DNA of 64,000 nucleotides from Gymnogyps californianus (Eukaryota; Chordata; Aves; Accipitriformes; Cathartidae). The notes below the pieces were generated by a model. The model saw nothing but the letters and a program-made list of their open reading frames with translations. It made no database searches and was not told the origin of the DNA. Of the stretch, positions 26,747 to 38,699 are shown piece after piece. The translations under genes and the position numbers were made by a program. Where the stretch lies: NCBI RefSeq assembly GCF_018139145.2, contig NC_059482.1, positions 4,786,294-4,850,293 of the forward strand. The letters are read 5' to 3'. Every line of letters begins with the position of its first letter. Within the stretch, counting starts at the first letter, position 1.

Positions 26747-29700
26747 AGCAAGAACAGCAATAAGAACAGATCTAGCCTGAATATTCTTGTTGCCAGATGG
26801 TGCCGCACTGGAGCACAATGACTGAGTACACCTAGTCCCACCAGGGGTTTTGTTTACCAACATAGTCTTTCAGCAGTCATCAATCTCCTATCAAACAGAA
26901 GTGGCTGACTTTTTCTTTCCTCTTCAGGGAAAAGAGAAAAAAGTCACGGGTATGAGAATATTCTTCCTGTGCAGAGAAGAAACTGCAAAGTGTAGTATTT
27001 GTCAGCCATTCAGGAATTTTGAATTTACTGGAATTTGAGTACAACAATATCCAAATCAAAATGATATGTCTCATGAGAGCACTCAAGTGCCCTATTTCAT
27101 AGGGGCTGACATGCTATTTTATCACCACACTGCTGTGCTTGAAGGAAACCCTCTGCATTTTGATATAGCCTTTTAAACTATTAGTAGCGCAAACACAAAC
27201 AGATTTCTTACTAGCATTTCTTTTTTGGGGAGGTCAAAAAAGTCAGGTGATACTAATGTGTACTAATGTCAGTGCATATATAAAGTCTTCAGCATCTCCT
27301 AGGATAGTCCAAGTACTTCACAGGATTATAGCCTTGAAATCCCTACACAAAAAATTTCTTGTTGACATCTGAGAATGGAAATTTGGTACAGTCTTCCAGA
27401 TTTTAAAAAACTTGTACTGTCTCCTTTCTTCCAGGTGATTAGAGATAAATCTTTATACAGCACAATAGTGTTCAATACTGTAAAAAAGTCCAAAGAGAAA
27501 AAAAAACCCACAAACATTCAACACGTTAACATATAGCATCAAATGGGATCTAGAAGAACTAAAAAAAAAATTGGATTTTTTTTGTTTTTTAATAGCTTGT
27601 AGATTATCGTCTTTAAGTCTGCAAAGTATATCCATCAGATGATGATTTATACATTTTACATGCTTGTTCTAGTAACTCTGAAAAGATGTTGGGCATCAGG
27701 AGGATATGAAAATGCTTAACTCTTGTGTTGTTTCTTATTAGCAAAGTCCTTAAAGCTCCAGAAAATCTTGTCATTTATACTCATACGAGATATGAGTAAT
27801 GAAGACAACTTCACACACACACACAAAAAGACTCCAGATTTCCATTTCTGAATACACAGGTCATGTCACAACATGTTTGACAGAGACCATTTAAAAATAA
27901 AATAAAAAAAACCAACAACAAAAGCACCACAGTTCATCCATACTGCCTTGACATTAACTGTAGAACAGGGTACTTGGCCGCATAAAATATTCAGTAGTTC
28001 TCCAGCGTGATTAGTACTATTATAGAGACAAATGTACTTTATTTAAAGTTAAGCATTTAACCCATTACTGATTGATGATGCAAAAAAGGACCTTCTTAAG
28101 CAGCAGAAGCTACAGTATTGTACTAAGATCATACAATTTAGTCCACAAGAAGGCCAGTACACCAAGAGCTAGATCCAGCTCTCATTTTAAAAGGATTATA
28201 GTCTATTCCTTATCTTAAAAAGCTGCATATACTAGATCCATGATTCATTTATCTCAAAACCACAAGGTAATTCTAGAGATAGAAAAGAAACGAAAGACAA
28301 AATGATTTGAAGATAATTTCCTGCTGAGTTCAAACATATGCCAAATGGTTCAACAAGTATTGAACACCGTCAACCACAAGGGTGTTTGCTGACTTGCAGG
28401 TAAATTGAAGTGTATCTGTTCACAGTAGTTTGAACAATTGCTGACTAAATGACTTTGTGTTGCTAGAACTTGAATCAAACCAGTTACCAGAACAATTACT
28501 GTAAATATTTTAACAAATCTGTTCTTACTCAACAGGAAACTTCTTGTTTACTGCTATGCACCAAACTACAGTCATAGTGAGGTTGTTAAGAAACTAGAGG
28601 CCAAATTCAGTCTCCCCTTTCCTACTAGTACATCTGTTTGCCAGTTACCTTAAACAAGAATCTATCTTTTCTATAGTAATGAAGGACACTGAGGAATTTT
28701 AGAGGTACCAAAAGTATTAGCAGCAGCCAATTGCTGTACATAGCAGGACTAGTGGCCAGTTCAAATAGACCTGCTGCCCCTCCACTCTCTTCCTGTGTAA
28801 TCACTATCCCTAGGTGCCCTCTCAGTAAGAGGGGGAGATATATAAACAACTAATAAAACTATTTTTTCTAAGATGGATCAACTGCTTAAAGCAAAGCTTA
28901 TTCAGTTTGATTTGGTGGTAAAATAAGAAGTGAGGAGCTGCATGATTAATAACTCCAAGATGACTGTAAACGTTAGCAGAGTTGTTTATTATGAAGATAC
29001 CAAATTGTATTAAGCTTTAACTCTGTCATTCTTATGCTGAATATTTCTTCAACTTGCCAAGTTATTCTAGGTACTTAAGAAAACTAACTGTAAGGTAAGA
29101 TGCAAAGGAATACTCTTAAAAGCAACAGAATTGCAATGATCAACAAATAAGGAATTCTAGGTCCAGAAAGAGCTATCTGTCCTTGCCGTGGCAGAATCAA
29201 TTCTTGGGGGAGGACAAATGTAGATTTTTATTCTATAATGCTCCATTAAATGCTTAGATGTGTGCTAAGATAGGTGTTACTATAATAACCACAATAAATG
29301 TTCCTTCAGGTTTGTGAAAACCAGCATGGAAGTATTGGGGCAATCATTAGGGATGATTATTGATGTCTCAGGAGAGAAATTACTAAACTCTGACTCAGGA
29401 AATCATCTTTTCAGGTGAATAATTTCTACTATTATGGCGCTCTCTCAAATCCACCCTGTTCTGGAAGCTTATGGAAAAGCTTATAGTGGGAAAACATCAG
29501 CAATATGTTGTGTCTCTGACACAAAAAAGAACCTTGAGTTTAGTTTTGAACACAACTTGGTTTGATCTCCTCTTGGAATTGTCTCTGTTCCCTAATAAAT
29601 CTGAGGTATCACTGGTGAAACTGGTGTAGTTGTCATACACTGACTGCATCATGCCTGCATGCCAGATGCGAGAACAACCGTGGAAGAAATGGACGCTTTT

Positions 29701-32700
29701 TCTTCTGTACCAGAAGTCTCACAGGTCCTTCTGGTTTCTGTAACATCTCTTGTTCATTATGGATTTGAGGACATTAAGGACGTCATGGCAATTTTAATAT
29801 CATATAGAAATCACCATGTCCTTTTCCAAAACCTCTTATTTAAAAATGATTCTGTTCCTATCCTGATGTGAAAAAGTATTATGAGACAAGTATCAACAAT
29901 AAAGATATCTATGCAAATAGCCTCTTTTTACAGATGTATGTATATAGACATGCACACACACATATTCTTTCTCTGTGTACTTAATAGTTACACTTTAAGG
30001 ATCTTACAGGATGAAAGCTGCTTTATAAATGAAAGACATTACATATCCTAAGAGACATCTACTTATCCTTTACGATCTTGCTTAATGTTCTACTAAATCA
30101 TGCTTAGCCTGTTGCTTTCCCACTTATATCCTCATTTACTACAATGAATTTCAAATTTAAACCTTTTCCAAATGGTTCCTTTAAATGTTCCCCACACCTC
30201 TGGCACAAATTTCCACACAACTCCATCAGTCTCTGGAGACTAACACATAGGATCGGCATAGTTTTCTCTGTATCAGAATACTTTCAGGCTGGACTTGGAA
30301 CAACAACTACTTGAAAAAAAATTATATGTCAATGCATTATGGTTTATCACGCGTCCACAAAATTTAGTGGATTTTTTTTTTTTAATGGATAAAGGACAGT
30401 TAGCATCCTAGATCATAAAAAGAAGCTAATTCAATTCAAAATGTCTTCACACAACTCATCTACCATTCAAACTCTCATAAAAATGTTTTAGGGGCAAGAG
30501 GTAAATAGGTATTTTCTTGGCAGTCTGTGCCAGGGTGAATTTTAGTTCAGATAAAAGACTTCAGCAATCTTTGACTGATCTCTCTCACTGAGATTTATGG
30601 AAGCTTTGCCATTAAGTCTTATGGATGAAGGATAAGACCTAAGTGTGTTTTAAAAGAAAATAGAATAAAATTGGTTGCATTCCAGAACTGCATTTGGTTC
30701 TGAGCTTCCACAAAAACCTTACGTTTACACCAGAAGCAGACCAAGCAATAGTGAAAATGTCCTGTGGGTGATGCCTGTTATTGCAGGGAGAACTAACTGA
30801 GAAGTCTCAATGCAGTTCAGGGCTGAAAAGAATTACGATTTTAGATGTTTTTAATAAAATGCGGTCATGTAGAATTTTTTTGCCTGTTGTTTTTCATTAG
30901 TCTGTTAATAATTTGGAATAATTAACAAGGTTTGCATTTGTTTCAAAAATCATCTCATTTCACCTTTGAATCACTTAAACATACTCTATACTTGTCTTAG
31001 CTCTGCTTCCTACTGAAAAGCACAAAGTCCCTTTTCCTGGATAAATACATCCCTAGTTCACATAAAATCTGAATGTAGATTACTCATAGAGAAAAGCACT
31101 GAACATTCACAGAAGCTAACACCTTCTTGTTTCACAGTCAATTATTCATGTTTCCAGTCTATAAGACCATTTTTCTCTCCTTAAATAACCAAGTACTTCT
31201 CATTTACATGCTGAAGTTGCGCACTGAGGGAAATAGAAGGAAAGCTAGCCCACACGTTTGATCTAAGCATTTATACGTACAGTGAATAAACTTACAAGAC
31301 ACACTTTGCTCAAAAAAGGAACATTGAATTAATGAAAACCACCATCGGCTCATGTTCTTTATAGTATTTACTCTGGTATTCAACACAATATGTAATTGTT
31401 GCTATGGCAACTGCCACATCTCTTGGCACCATAATAATTCTCAGATAAATGGATCTTTGTCAGAGCAAACTCCAAAGCCAGTGTATATGAAACCTGCATT
31501 TCTTTGGTGGTGGGAATCTGCAGAGTTAAGTTGGAAGTACAAATTCAGTCCAGGCCTGAGGGAAAGCACAAGCCTATCAATAGAGGTGAGGTTCTGCTGC
31601 AGAGCTGAGTAAAAGGGGGAGCGTGGCTATATGTGAAAAATCATAACTACTGTGTACTGCCATGGGACTTGCAGGGTCACTCAGAAAGAGTCCAGCAAAG
31701 AGGTACGGGAGTCACGTCTGTACAGCACTGTCAGACAAAACTCCTGCTTCGAGGATGTGATCTAAAGTCTGCTGGAAACTGATTATTTCAGCAGGTTCTG
31801 GATCAGGCTGAAGGATAAAAAGGGAAAGCAGGTGACTGGAATTTCTATGGAAAATAGTTATTTCAGTGGTTAAGGAGATTTCTTAGATAAAAGGAGCTTT
31901 GTTGTTTCCCCAACAGCAAGTGGTCTGCACAGAGGATTTTTATAAAAATATAGCCAAAAAGGCAGCTAAATCATACTACAGAATGACCCATTGACGAGAA
32001 CAAGCTCTTGCTTTCATTGACATTAAGATGTATTCTGTGAAACTGCAATGTAGCATTGCAGACTTTAAAAAAAAAAAAAAAGAAAGAAAATTTGCGTCCT
32101 TTCACTGGTGATTAAAGCAGGGAAAAGTAATTTACCAAAATACCATCAACACACAGGTATTAAATTCTAAAATCACTTATACCTCAGCTTTTTATGCATG
32201 TATTCCAAGTCAATAGGTGTTTGCAGTGTGATAATGAACAAAAGTAAAAGAAGTAATAACAAGTTAATCATTTAACAGCTAGTAGGAGAACATTGCTATG
32301 TTAAGCTTTCTGCCAAACTGAACGCAAAGTGAGAAGATGAATTTTTTGTTTGCTCTTTAAGAAAACCCTTATTTATATGCCTGAAGGACACCATCATATC
32401 CAAAGGCAAAATATCTCCACAGCTTTTCTGAAAACAGTGTTCTATATACTGTTTTGATCAGTATAGTAACTCATAAGTGTATTGTAGATATTGATGTACC
32501 CCTGTGACTTACTCTATTTTGTGCTTCAAAATTAAATGCAAAACATAGTATTTTATTTATGCAGTGCATTACTTTTTGCAGCAACTGCTATATGCAAAAT
32601 CTAATAATATGAAACTCTTCTAGCCTGCTTGTCAATATCTCATAAGAGAGTCCATCTTCATACTTTTGCACAGTCATTTTCAGCCTATTTGGAACTCTAT

Positions 32701-33059
32701 TCTAAACTGAAAAAAATGCTAATATACATTAATGGGAACAACTGCTTGCTATGTCAGAAAGGCTGATTCTTGATCTTATTTTCAAATAAATTATTGAACT
32801 GCCAGATGACTAAATTCAACTATTCACTTCCTCTCATGAATATTTTTTCTGGGAGAGAATCCTGATTCATAATAAGATTATTGATCCTTTATCATCTGTT
32901 CTAAGGCAGAAAGCCATACATGTAGGATTTAAGGCTCTAGACACTTTTTATCTCATATCAATAAAATTTGCAATCTCTATCTTGGGGGGATAAAGCAGAG
33001 AGTAAGACACAAACAAGAAATGCTAACGTTTAAATCCAAGGAGCTTCGTTTCATTATTT
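26747..33059. other. CDH13: Unique intron sequence, no gene seen
   Basis: AT-rich intron 3 sequence with scattered A and T runs (for example near 27485-27590, 30371-30383 and 32065-32080) and a short CA repeat near 27813-27824. Small open frames on both strands lack recognisable motifs. Confidence 0.5.
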
Positions 33060-33064
33060 CTGTT

Positions 33065-33172
33065 TGATACTTTAGAAAGCAGAGACACAGGCATAAAGCA
33101 ACTTGCACAAACATATACATTCAGGCAGTGACTTAGTAGGAAACAGAATTCAGGTCTGCAAGGCGGCTTGGG
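33065..33172. repeat. Probable MIR-like SINE remnant
   Basis: Within about 100 bp the order CAGAGACACAGGCATAAAGC, AACTTGCACAAAC, GTGACTTAGTAGGAAACAGA and ATTCAGGTCTGCAAGG follows the MIR 3' half (GAGGCACAGAGAGGTTAAG, AACTTGCCCAAGG, TAGTAAGTGGCAGAGC, ACCCAGGTCT). The alignment is from memory, but the matching phrases keep their order. Confidence 0.55.
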
Positions 33173-33625
33173 AAGTTTTTGGCCAGGCTGCCTCTCCTGT
33201 CCCCGCTATAATAAACATAGCGGGGTCCTGATGTTGGGAGAAGCAATGGTTTGGAAAGGGAAAAGTAGAAGCAGCATATCTGACTAGCCCCTAGTTGTTA
33301 CAAAGTGGACTGGACAGAGTAGAGGGACTATAGCAACTTCATTTCCTTCAATCTGAGCTACTGCTGGAGATGATTTTAAACTTTGTCTACAACATGCTGT
33401 CTCAGGGTGTGCTCCTCCCTCTTATCTCTTCTTTTCTTTCTCCTATTCCTTTTCTGTCTAGTGCCTGAAAAGTGTCCTGAAGGTTTGACAGTTTCTATTT
33501 AGTCAGTTCATCCTTCTGTATGGAAGACTGCTGAGCACCATACAGTGAAGTTACTATCAGCCTGGAATTTCTGAATATCTGCCTGTCCTCTCATCTGCTT
33601 TGGTGCCAGACTCTTGATATCTCAC

Positions 33626-33716
33626 TCCCCCCCACCCCTCACCCTGTGTCTGTGATGCTGTAATAAATAAAAGTTTTAAATAACTCCCTTTGCTGGGGGG
33701 GGGGGGTAGGGGGGGA
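33626..33716. repeat. C-run and G-run pair
   Basis: A CCCCCCCC-A-CCCC block near 33627-33640 is followed about 55 bp later by G12 (33695-33706), TA and G7 (33709-33715). The two blocks can pair as a hairpin, and the G block could form a quadruplex on the plus strand. Confidence 0.75.
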
Positions 33717-36700
33717 AGGCTGCATTTTGCCAACACAAAAAGGCAGAGAAAGATTGTTTCCCAAGGTTTTCTTTTAGCTCCCAGTGTACTAAGGGTATAT
33801 TCATTAAAACCAGCATTAGATTACAGAGGGGGAGAAGGACTAGCAGACAACCATTTTATTTAGCCTTGGAGGACACGGTTCAATTCCCAGCTTGATGCCT
33901 TTTGCAACTCACAACCTGTTATGAGACTCTACAAAAGATTGGCTATACTTTCTGTCTTCCACAAAACCAGACTCTTTAAATAAATAAATAAATCCAGTAA
34001 TGTCTGGTCAAATGCTCAGATGTGATGAAATTTGCAAGTTTCGGTTGTCCTACAATTTCCATAAAGCAAAGCAGGGACCAAGCATTGGATAAGACATAAG
34101 TTAAAAAAATAATTATTGCCACTCATCGGCTCGGTCAGTTTATTCCCAACTAGGGTTTGTGAGTGATTTATTTTTTCATTAGGGATCTGAACATTAGCAA
34201 GTCTATGAATTATTCAGAATGAACCCAAAGTTCATTTTGGGAATCCTGGGTGAATCAAAACATTTCCATGTCTTTTTTTTTAATATCACCATGCACTCAA
34301 GTCCTGACTGTGTGTAAAGGATATTAAGCAAACATTGGGCAAAGCAGAGCACAAGCACAGATGTGCATGCCTCACCAGCACTGCTCCATAGTGAATGCAA
34401 GTGAACTTCATTTCTTTCATTGAGCGCTCTGATTGCCTGAGGGTACAAGTATGTACGCACACATAGCTATTAAAAAGATGACACACTGTAATGTTACACC
34501 TTCCATAGCCCACAGCAACTCTTCCGTGCACTCATATTCTACATGCTCTCAAAAACGACAGTAGCTTTTTTGTGAATACTCCCCTCTGTCAAGACAGACA
34601 GAAACCAATATATCTAGCCAAAATCATACGAGGAAAGGGGCACCAACAGCAGGTTGTAGAAAGCAACCTAACTGTAATCTGATGTACAGATTTTTGCTTT
34701 CAATAGGATGTATGCATATCTGTAGATACAGACATGCATGGGTTTTAGGGTATTTTGCAGAAACATCCAGATACCTGGAAACGTAGCAATGCTGTATCTG
34801 CTCTTCTGTCACTAGATCCTGCAAAAGATTCTGTGATCAGAGAGCAACAGCCAAGCTGGCTGATGATGTTGAGGAACCATCTACCTTCTCATACTGTAGT
34901 CACAGCCACCCTTTGATAGAAAGCTGCATGCTCTGCGGATCTAATATGCTTCTGTCAGAAGAGTAAGAGAACATGCCCTTCAGACTCAAAAAGCAGAGTT
35001 AAATAGTCAGTGGTATTCTAACAGCCACTGACTATACTATGGCCATGAAGTTAGTTTAAGTTAATCACGTAGGACTCATCAGTGAGGCCTGCTGGAATCT
35101 TCCCACATCTTCAACAGGAAAGAACCACACCCCTCCACCACTAGAATACCAGAAGCTTTTCTGCATACTCCAGATCGCACCTCTAAATATTTTCAATATT
35201 CATCTAAAGCATGGTTGGTAGCAATCAGAAAGTTTTAGGAATTATGCTACCTCTTCCTAGGCTCAGACTGCCAGTCAGCACGAGAGATCATTGTTGTGAG
35301 TCATTTCCAAACATATTGGGAATCTGCAATTAGAAACATTAACAATGGGATTTCACAGATGTAGGTTACATGCTTTCAGAAAAGAAACGGCAGTTGCTAG
35401 CAGTGGGGAAATACTTAAGAACTACTTATCCCCTAATTAAACAAGGTACTGTACTCTAAGTACTGAATGCTAAGCAGTGCTCTAGCATGTGCTCATCTTA
35501 ACCCTACAGAATTATGCTGAATTACTAAGGCTCCATCTGAGCATTTCTTAGCCAAGACTCCTTGCATAAACAGATGGAGCAGTTCTGCTGTTTCCATGCT
35601 GACACATTTAGACTGCAAAAGTACAGGATTAAGTTCAAATTTATCATAAAATCACTTTAGATAGGATGCTGTAATCTTTATATCCTTCTCAAGTATGACA
35701 AACAGAAAGACAAGACTGTCTGCGCTGTGTTTAAAATAGGCAAACAATAGCTGAAACTGTTGGCAAAAAATATTGATTTAAGAGCTACAGAGTGCTGGCT
35801 GAGGCCAGAGTAGGACAGCCAGCCCCGAAGATCTTTATATTCCCTTGAAGAAGAGGATGTTTCCCACTAGATGAATTTCCCAGGACACATTAATGCATCA
35901 TGTAACTCCCAATGGCACTGCAGACGCCAAGGATTACCATACTAAAAGGGTAATCATCTAGTTATGAGCTGATATCAAAATCCATAAAGAAGTGATGAAT
36001 GCAGGTAGAGATGATGCTGAGATATTGCTTTGAGGAGTCACCTATGAGGGAAGACTGGTAAGTGGCAGAATATGCCAGATTTAGACTGGTTTTCTCTCTC
36101 TGAATCAACACAAAGTGGTTGGAACAGAATCCAGGAGTGGGGCCAAATCAGACTTGGCTTTTGAATGTAGTCTGGTGATAGATTTCAACACTAGGCATTA
36201 ATTAATATTGCTGGTACATTTTGAGGGGACACTACCCAGAACCCGAATAGGACATAAGGAAAAAAGGTCACTGACAAAGATATGTTATAGTCTGTGCAAA
36301 TACACATCTGTTAATTCCTACTCATAAGACAAGATTTCCCCTAGTAGATTGTGACTTCAATAGAATATCTCCCCTCAAAGACATTGAAGGGCTGCTTCTC
36401 TAAGAAAACCAGAATAAAACTTCAGAACATGATTCTTATCAGAGAGTCAGATCTTCACACATAAACCAAGCCCCTAAAGTTTAACTCCAGACCTCCTGTC
36501 AGAGATGTTTCAAACTCCTCTGTGGTTTCACTAACTTCTAACTGGAGAATAAGAATCCCCATTTTGAAACTGCTCCTAAGATTTCAAAACCTGGAGTGAA
36601 AACAAAATCATTTGAACATTCTTGTGAATGCACCAGAAGGAGCATGCCTTGCTAGTTTGAGACGCAGGACAGCCAAGTGCCCAGCTCCTGCAAGTGTAGC

Positions 36701-37915
36701 TTTCCTACTCTGAATTTGGCAGTGCGTGGTCCTAAATCCACAGCTCCACCATGTAAAGAGACTCTCTCAAGTATGCCCTTGTTAAAATATAACTTTGAGA
36801 AGAAACAGCATGTTTAAATAAAATTAAATTCCATTTAAGTGTTCTGATCGGCTCTCTGCAGTTACACATTCTGGTACTTTCTCTCCCGCTGGCAATCTAT
36901 ATTCACATTGTGTGCTACTTAAAGTGCAGATCAAAACCCTTCCTCAGCCACAGACTTTCAGAAGTTTGTTCAACCTTTCCCCTAAAGCTAATTTTTTTTT
37001 TTTTAATGGAAGACTTAAGTTATACTAAGCTATTGTTGGAAATATAATGAGAACGCTGGCAGCTGAAAGTCTAAATGCCAAAATAAGACAACAGATCAGT
37101 CATTTTTATCATGGCTTCTTTATACTTCCTTGAAATTATAAGTCTGTAAAGGTACCAGGCTTAATTGTCTAGTAAGCCACTGTCTTGCCTGCCTCTCTCC
37201 TAAATGCCATGACACAGAAGTGAAGGCTATCTCACATTTCCTTTTGCTACTTTCACGGGTGTGAAGTAAACAATTCAATCAATTTGTGAAGCATTTTTTC
37301 CCCATAGTATGAGGTTAGCATTACACTGAAATTCAGAAGAGGAAAAAAAAGACACGTCATTCAGTGGACAGAGTGGAACAAAAATCACTAGTGCATAGAG
37401 ACAGAGCGTAAATATGTGTTGTTACTTGTGTGTAGATGTTTATATAGTTTAACACGTAACAATATCAGATAAGCAGATCTATATGAAAATTTAAATTCTA
37501 CACCATAGAATTCATTCCCACGTACTTAGACTTGGAGCGAATGTGAAGGTTCTGTAAATTCTAAATTACACATTTAGACTATGATTTTCCATTTTCAGTT
37601 CTGGCCAAACTGTGGTTATCTGGCATAATATACACCAGAAGAACCAGCCAATTTTGATACTTGGGCTCTTTCATTTGAATCAATTCTTTATGAATATTTA
37701 GCGTTTACACCTGAAGATGTGATACAGCTTTCAAAACCTGGGAAATTTATATTATAAGTTAAACTAAGTGCTAAAACATTACAGCAATATCTGGATTGAA
37801 GACTGATTTTGATCTCTGCTAACAGATTAAAACTGCTTACAGTCCTAGATGGCACATGTAAATATCTAGCAGCATCTCCTTGGCACTTTCTTCTAGTCTT
37901 TTGTATTTATCTTAC
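33717..37915. other. CDH13: Unique intron sequence, no gene seen
   Basis: Start of intron 3 in transcription order. It contains a short TAAA tandem repeat near 33977-33992 and A or T runs, but I recognise no mobile element. Open frames at 34203-34531 and 34624-34824 on the minus strand show no family features. Confidence 0.5.
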
Positions 37916-38124
37916 CTTTAATGCACCACGTTTTTCATTTGCTCCAACAATCAAAATTTCTGCCATATCCTCAGCATGCTCAGACCGCGCGTGGACAAAC
38001 AAGGCTCTGCCAGCTTCTGATATATTCTTTAGCGCAACTAAAGACCCGTTGCGTTCCACCTTAAAGTCTGGGTTAGAAACTTCGAAGTTCAATTTGTTAT
38101 TCCCCTTGCAGTCATCAAATTCCA
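37916..38124 (-). CDS. CDH13: CDH13 (T-cadherin) exon 3: cadherin prodomain
   Basis: This 209-bp exon encodes most of the CDH13 prodomain, which is removed before the cadherin becomes adhesive. On the minus strand the acceptor is a long T-rich tract ending CCCCCAG (38125-38131). The donor is GTAAG (37911-37915). The first two bases complete a codon from exon 2, probably Val. Then come 69 whole codons, so the exon starts within a codon and ends on a boundary, which fits the phase-0 start of exon 4. Recognisable stretches are [11 protein letters not shown] (residues 1-11), EVSNPDFKV (14-22), SLVALKNIS (27-35), and [20 protein letters not shown] (41-60). These match mammalian CDH13 closely. There is one Cys (residue 5) and two N-glycosylation sequons (Asn25 and Asn33). 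The plus-strand frame at 37809-38183 is its antisense shadow. Confidence 0.96.
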
Positions 38125-38699
38125 CTGGGGGAAAAAAAAAGAAAAAAGAAAACACAATTATAAGTATCCACTTTGGAACATAGACTTCAAACATCTTTAT
38201 GTTATTGGCTTGTCTACAGATCTCAGAAAGAAATGTCTCCCAATCTAAGGGGAAAAGCTTTCAAAGAAGCTTTATATTTGTGTGACTATAATTCATAGAC
38301 AAAACTTACGAATATGCACTTTCAGAAGGATGAAGAGATTTTAACCATGCTAACTGGGGAGGTGGGAGATAAACAAAACACTTTGGACATGAACATTTTG
38401 TAATCACTCAAATCAAATGCACAAAATGCACAGCTAGTTCTACAAATTGGGCAGTAACAGTAGAGACCTTGTTATCCTCCTCATTGTAACCCGGGATCTC
38501 TAAAGGCTCTTCTGCTGGCAAAGTGATTTCAGATATCCAGTAAATGTTTATGCTTGGAATTGGTTGTTTACAGACTATTCAACCTTATAGTCTACTGCAA
38601 AAGTATTATATAACAGGAAAACCAAACTATAATATTTCTTACTAACTACCAGGATTGTAATACAGTGCATGAGCTGCACTATCAGTATAGCTAAGGATT
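38125..38699. other. CDH13: Intron sequence between exon 3 acceptor and CR1
   Basis: About 575 bp of AT-rich intron. It starts with the A-rich plus strand that is the acceptor pyrimidine tract on the minus strand. Nothing else was recognised. Confidence 0.6.

Larger units (their letters stand above)
4845..37915 (-). other. CDH13: CDH13 intron 3, complete
   Basis: This is the complete 33,071-bp intron between exons 3 and 4. On the minus strand it opens with GTAAG at 37911-37915 and closes with a pyrimidine tract and TTTTAG at 4845-4850. It contains a CR1 tail, a truncated ERVL element with its 50-bp array, and several fainter ancient repeats, listed separately. I saw no other exon-like sequence with splice sites in the minus-strand frames. 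Exon numbering assumes the same structure as mammalian CDH13. Confidence 0.9.

Noticed and set aside
37809..38183. 124-codon plus-strand frame opposite CDH13 exon 3
   Set aside because: It is open only because the minus-strand exon is coding. It has no features of its own and the cadherin match is on the minus strand.
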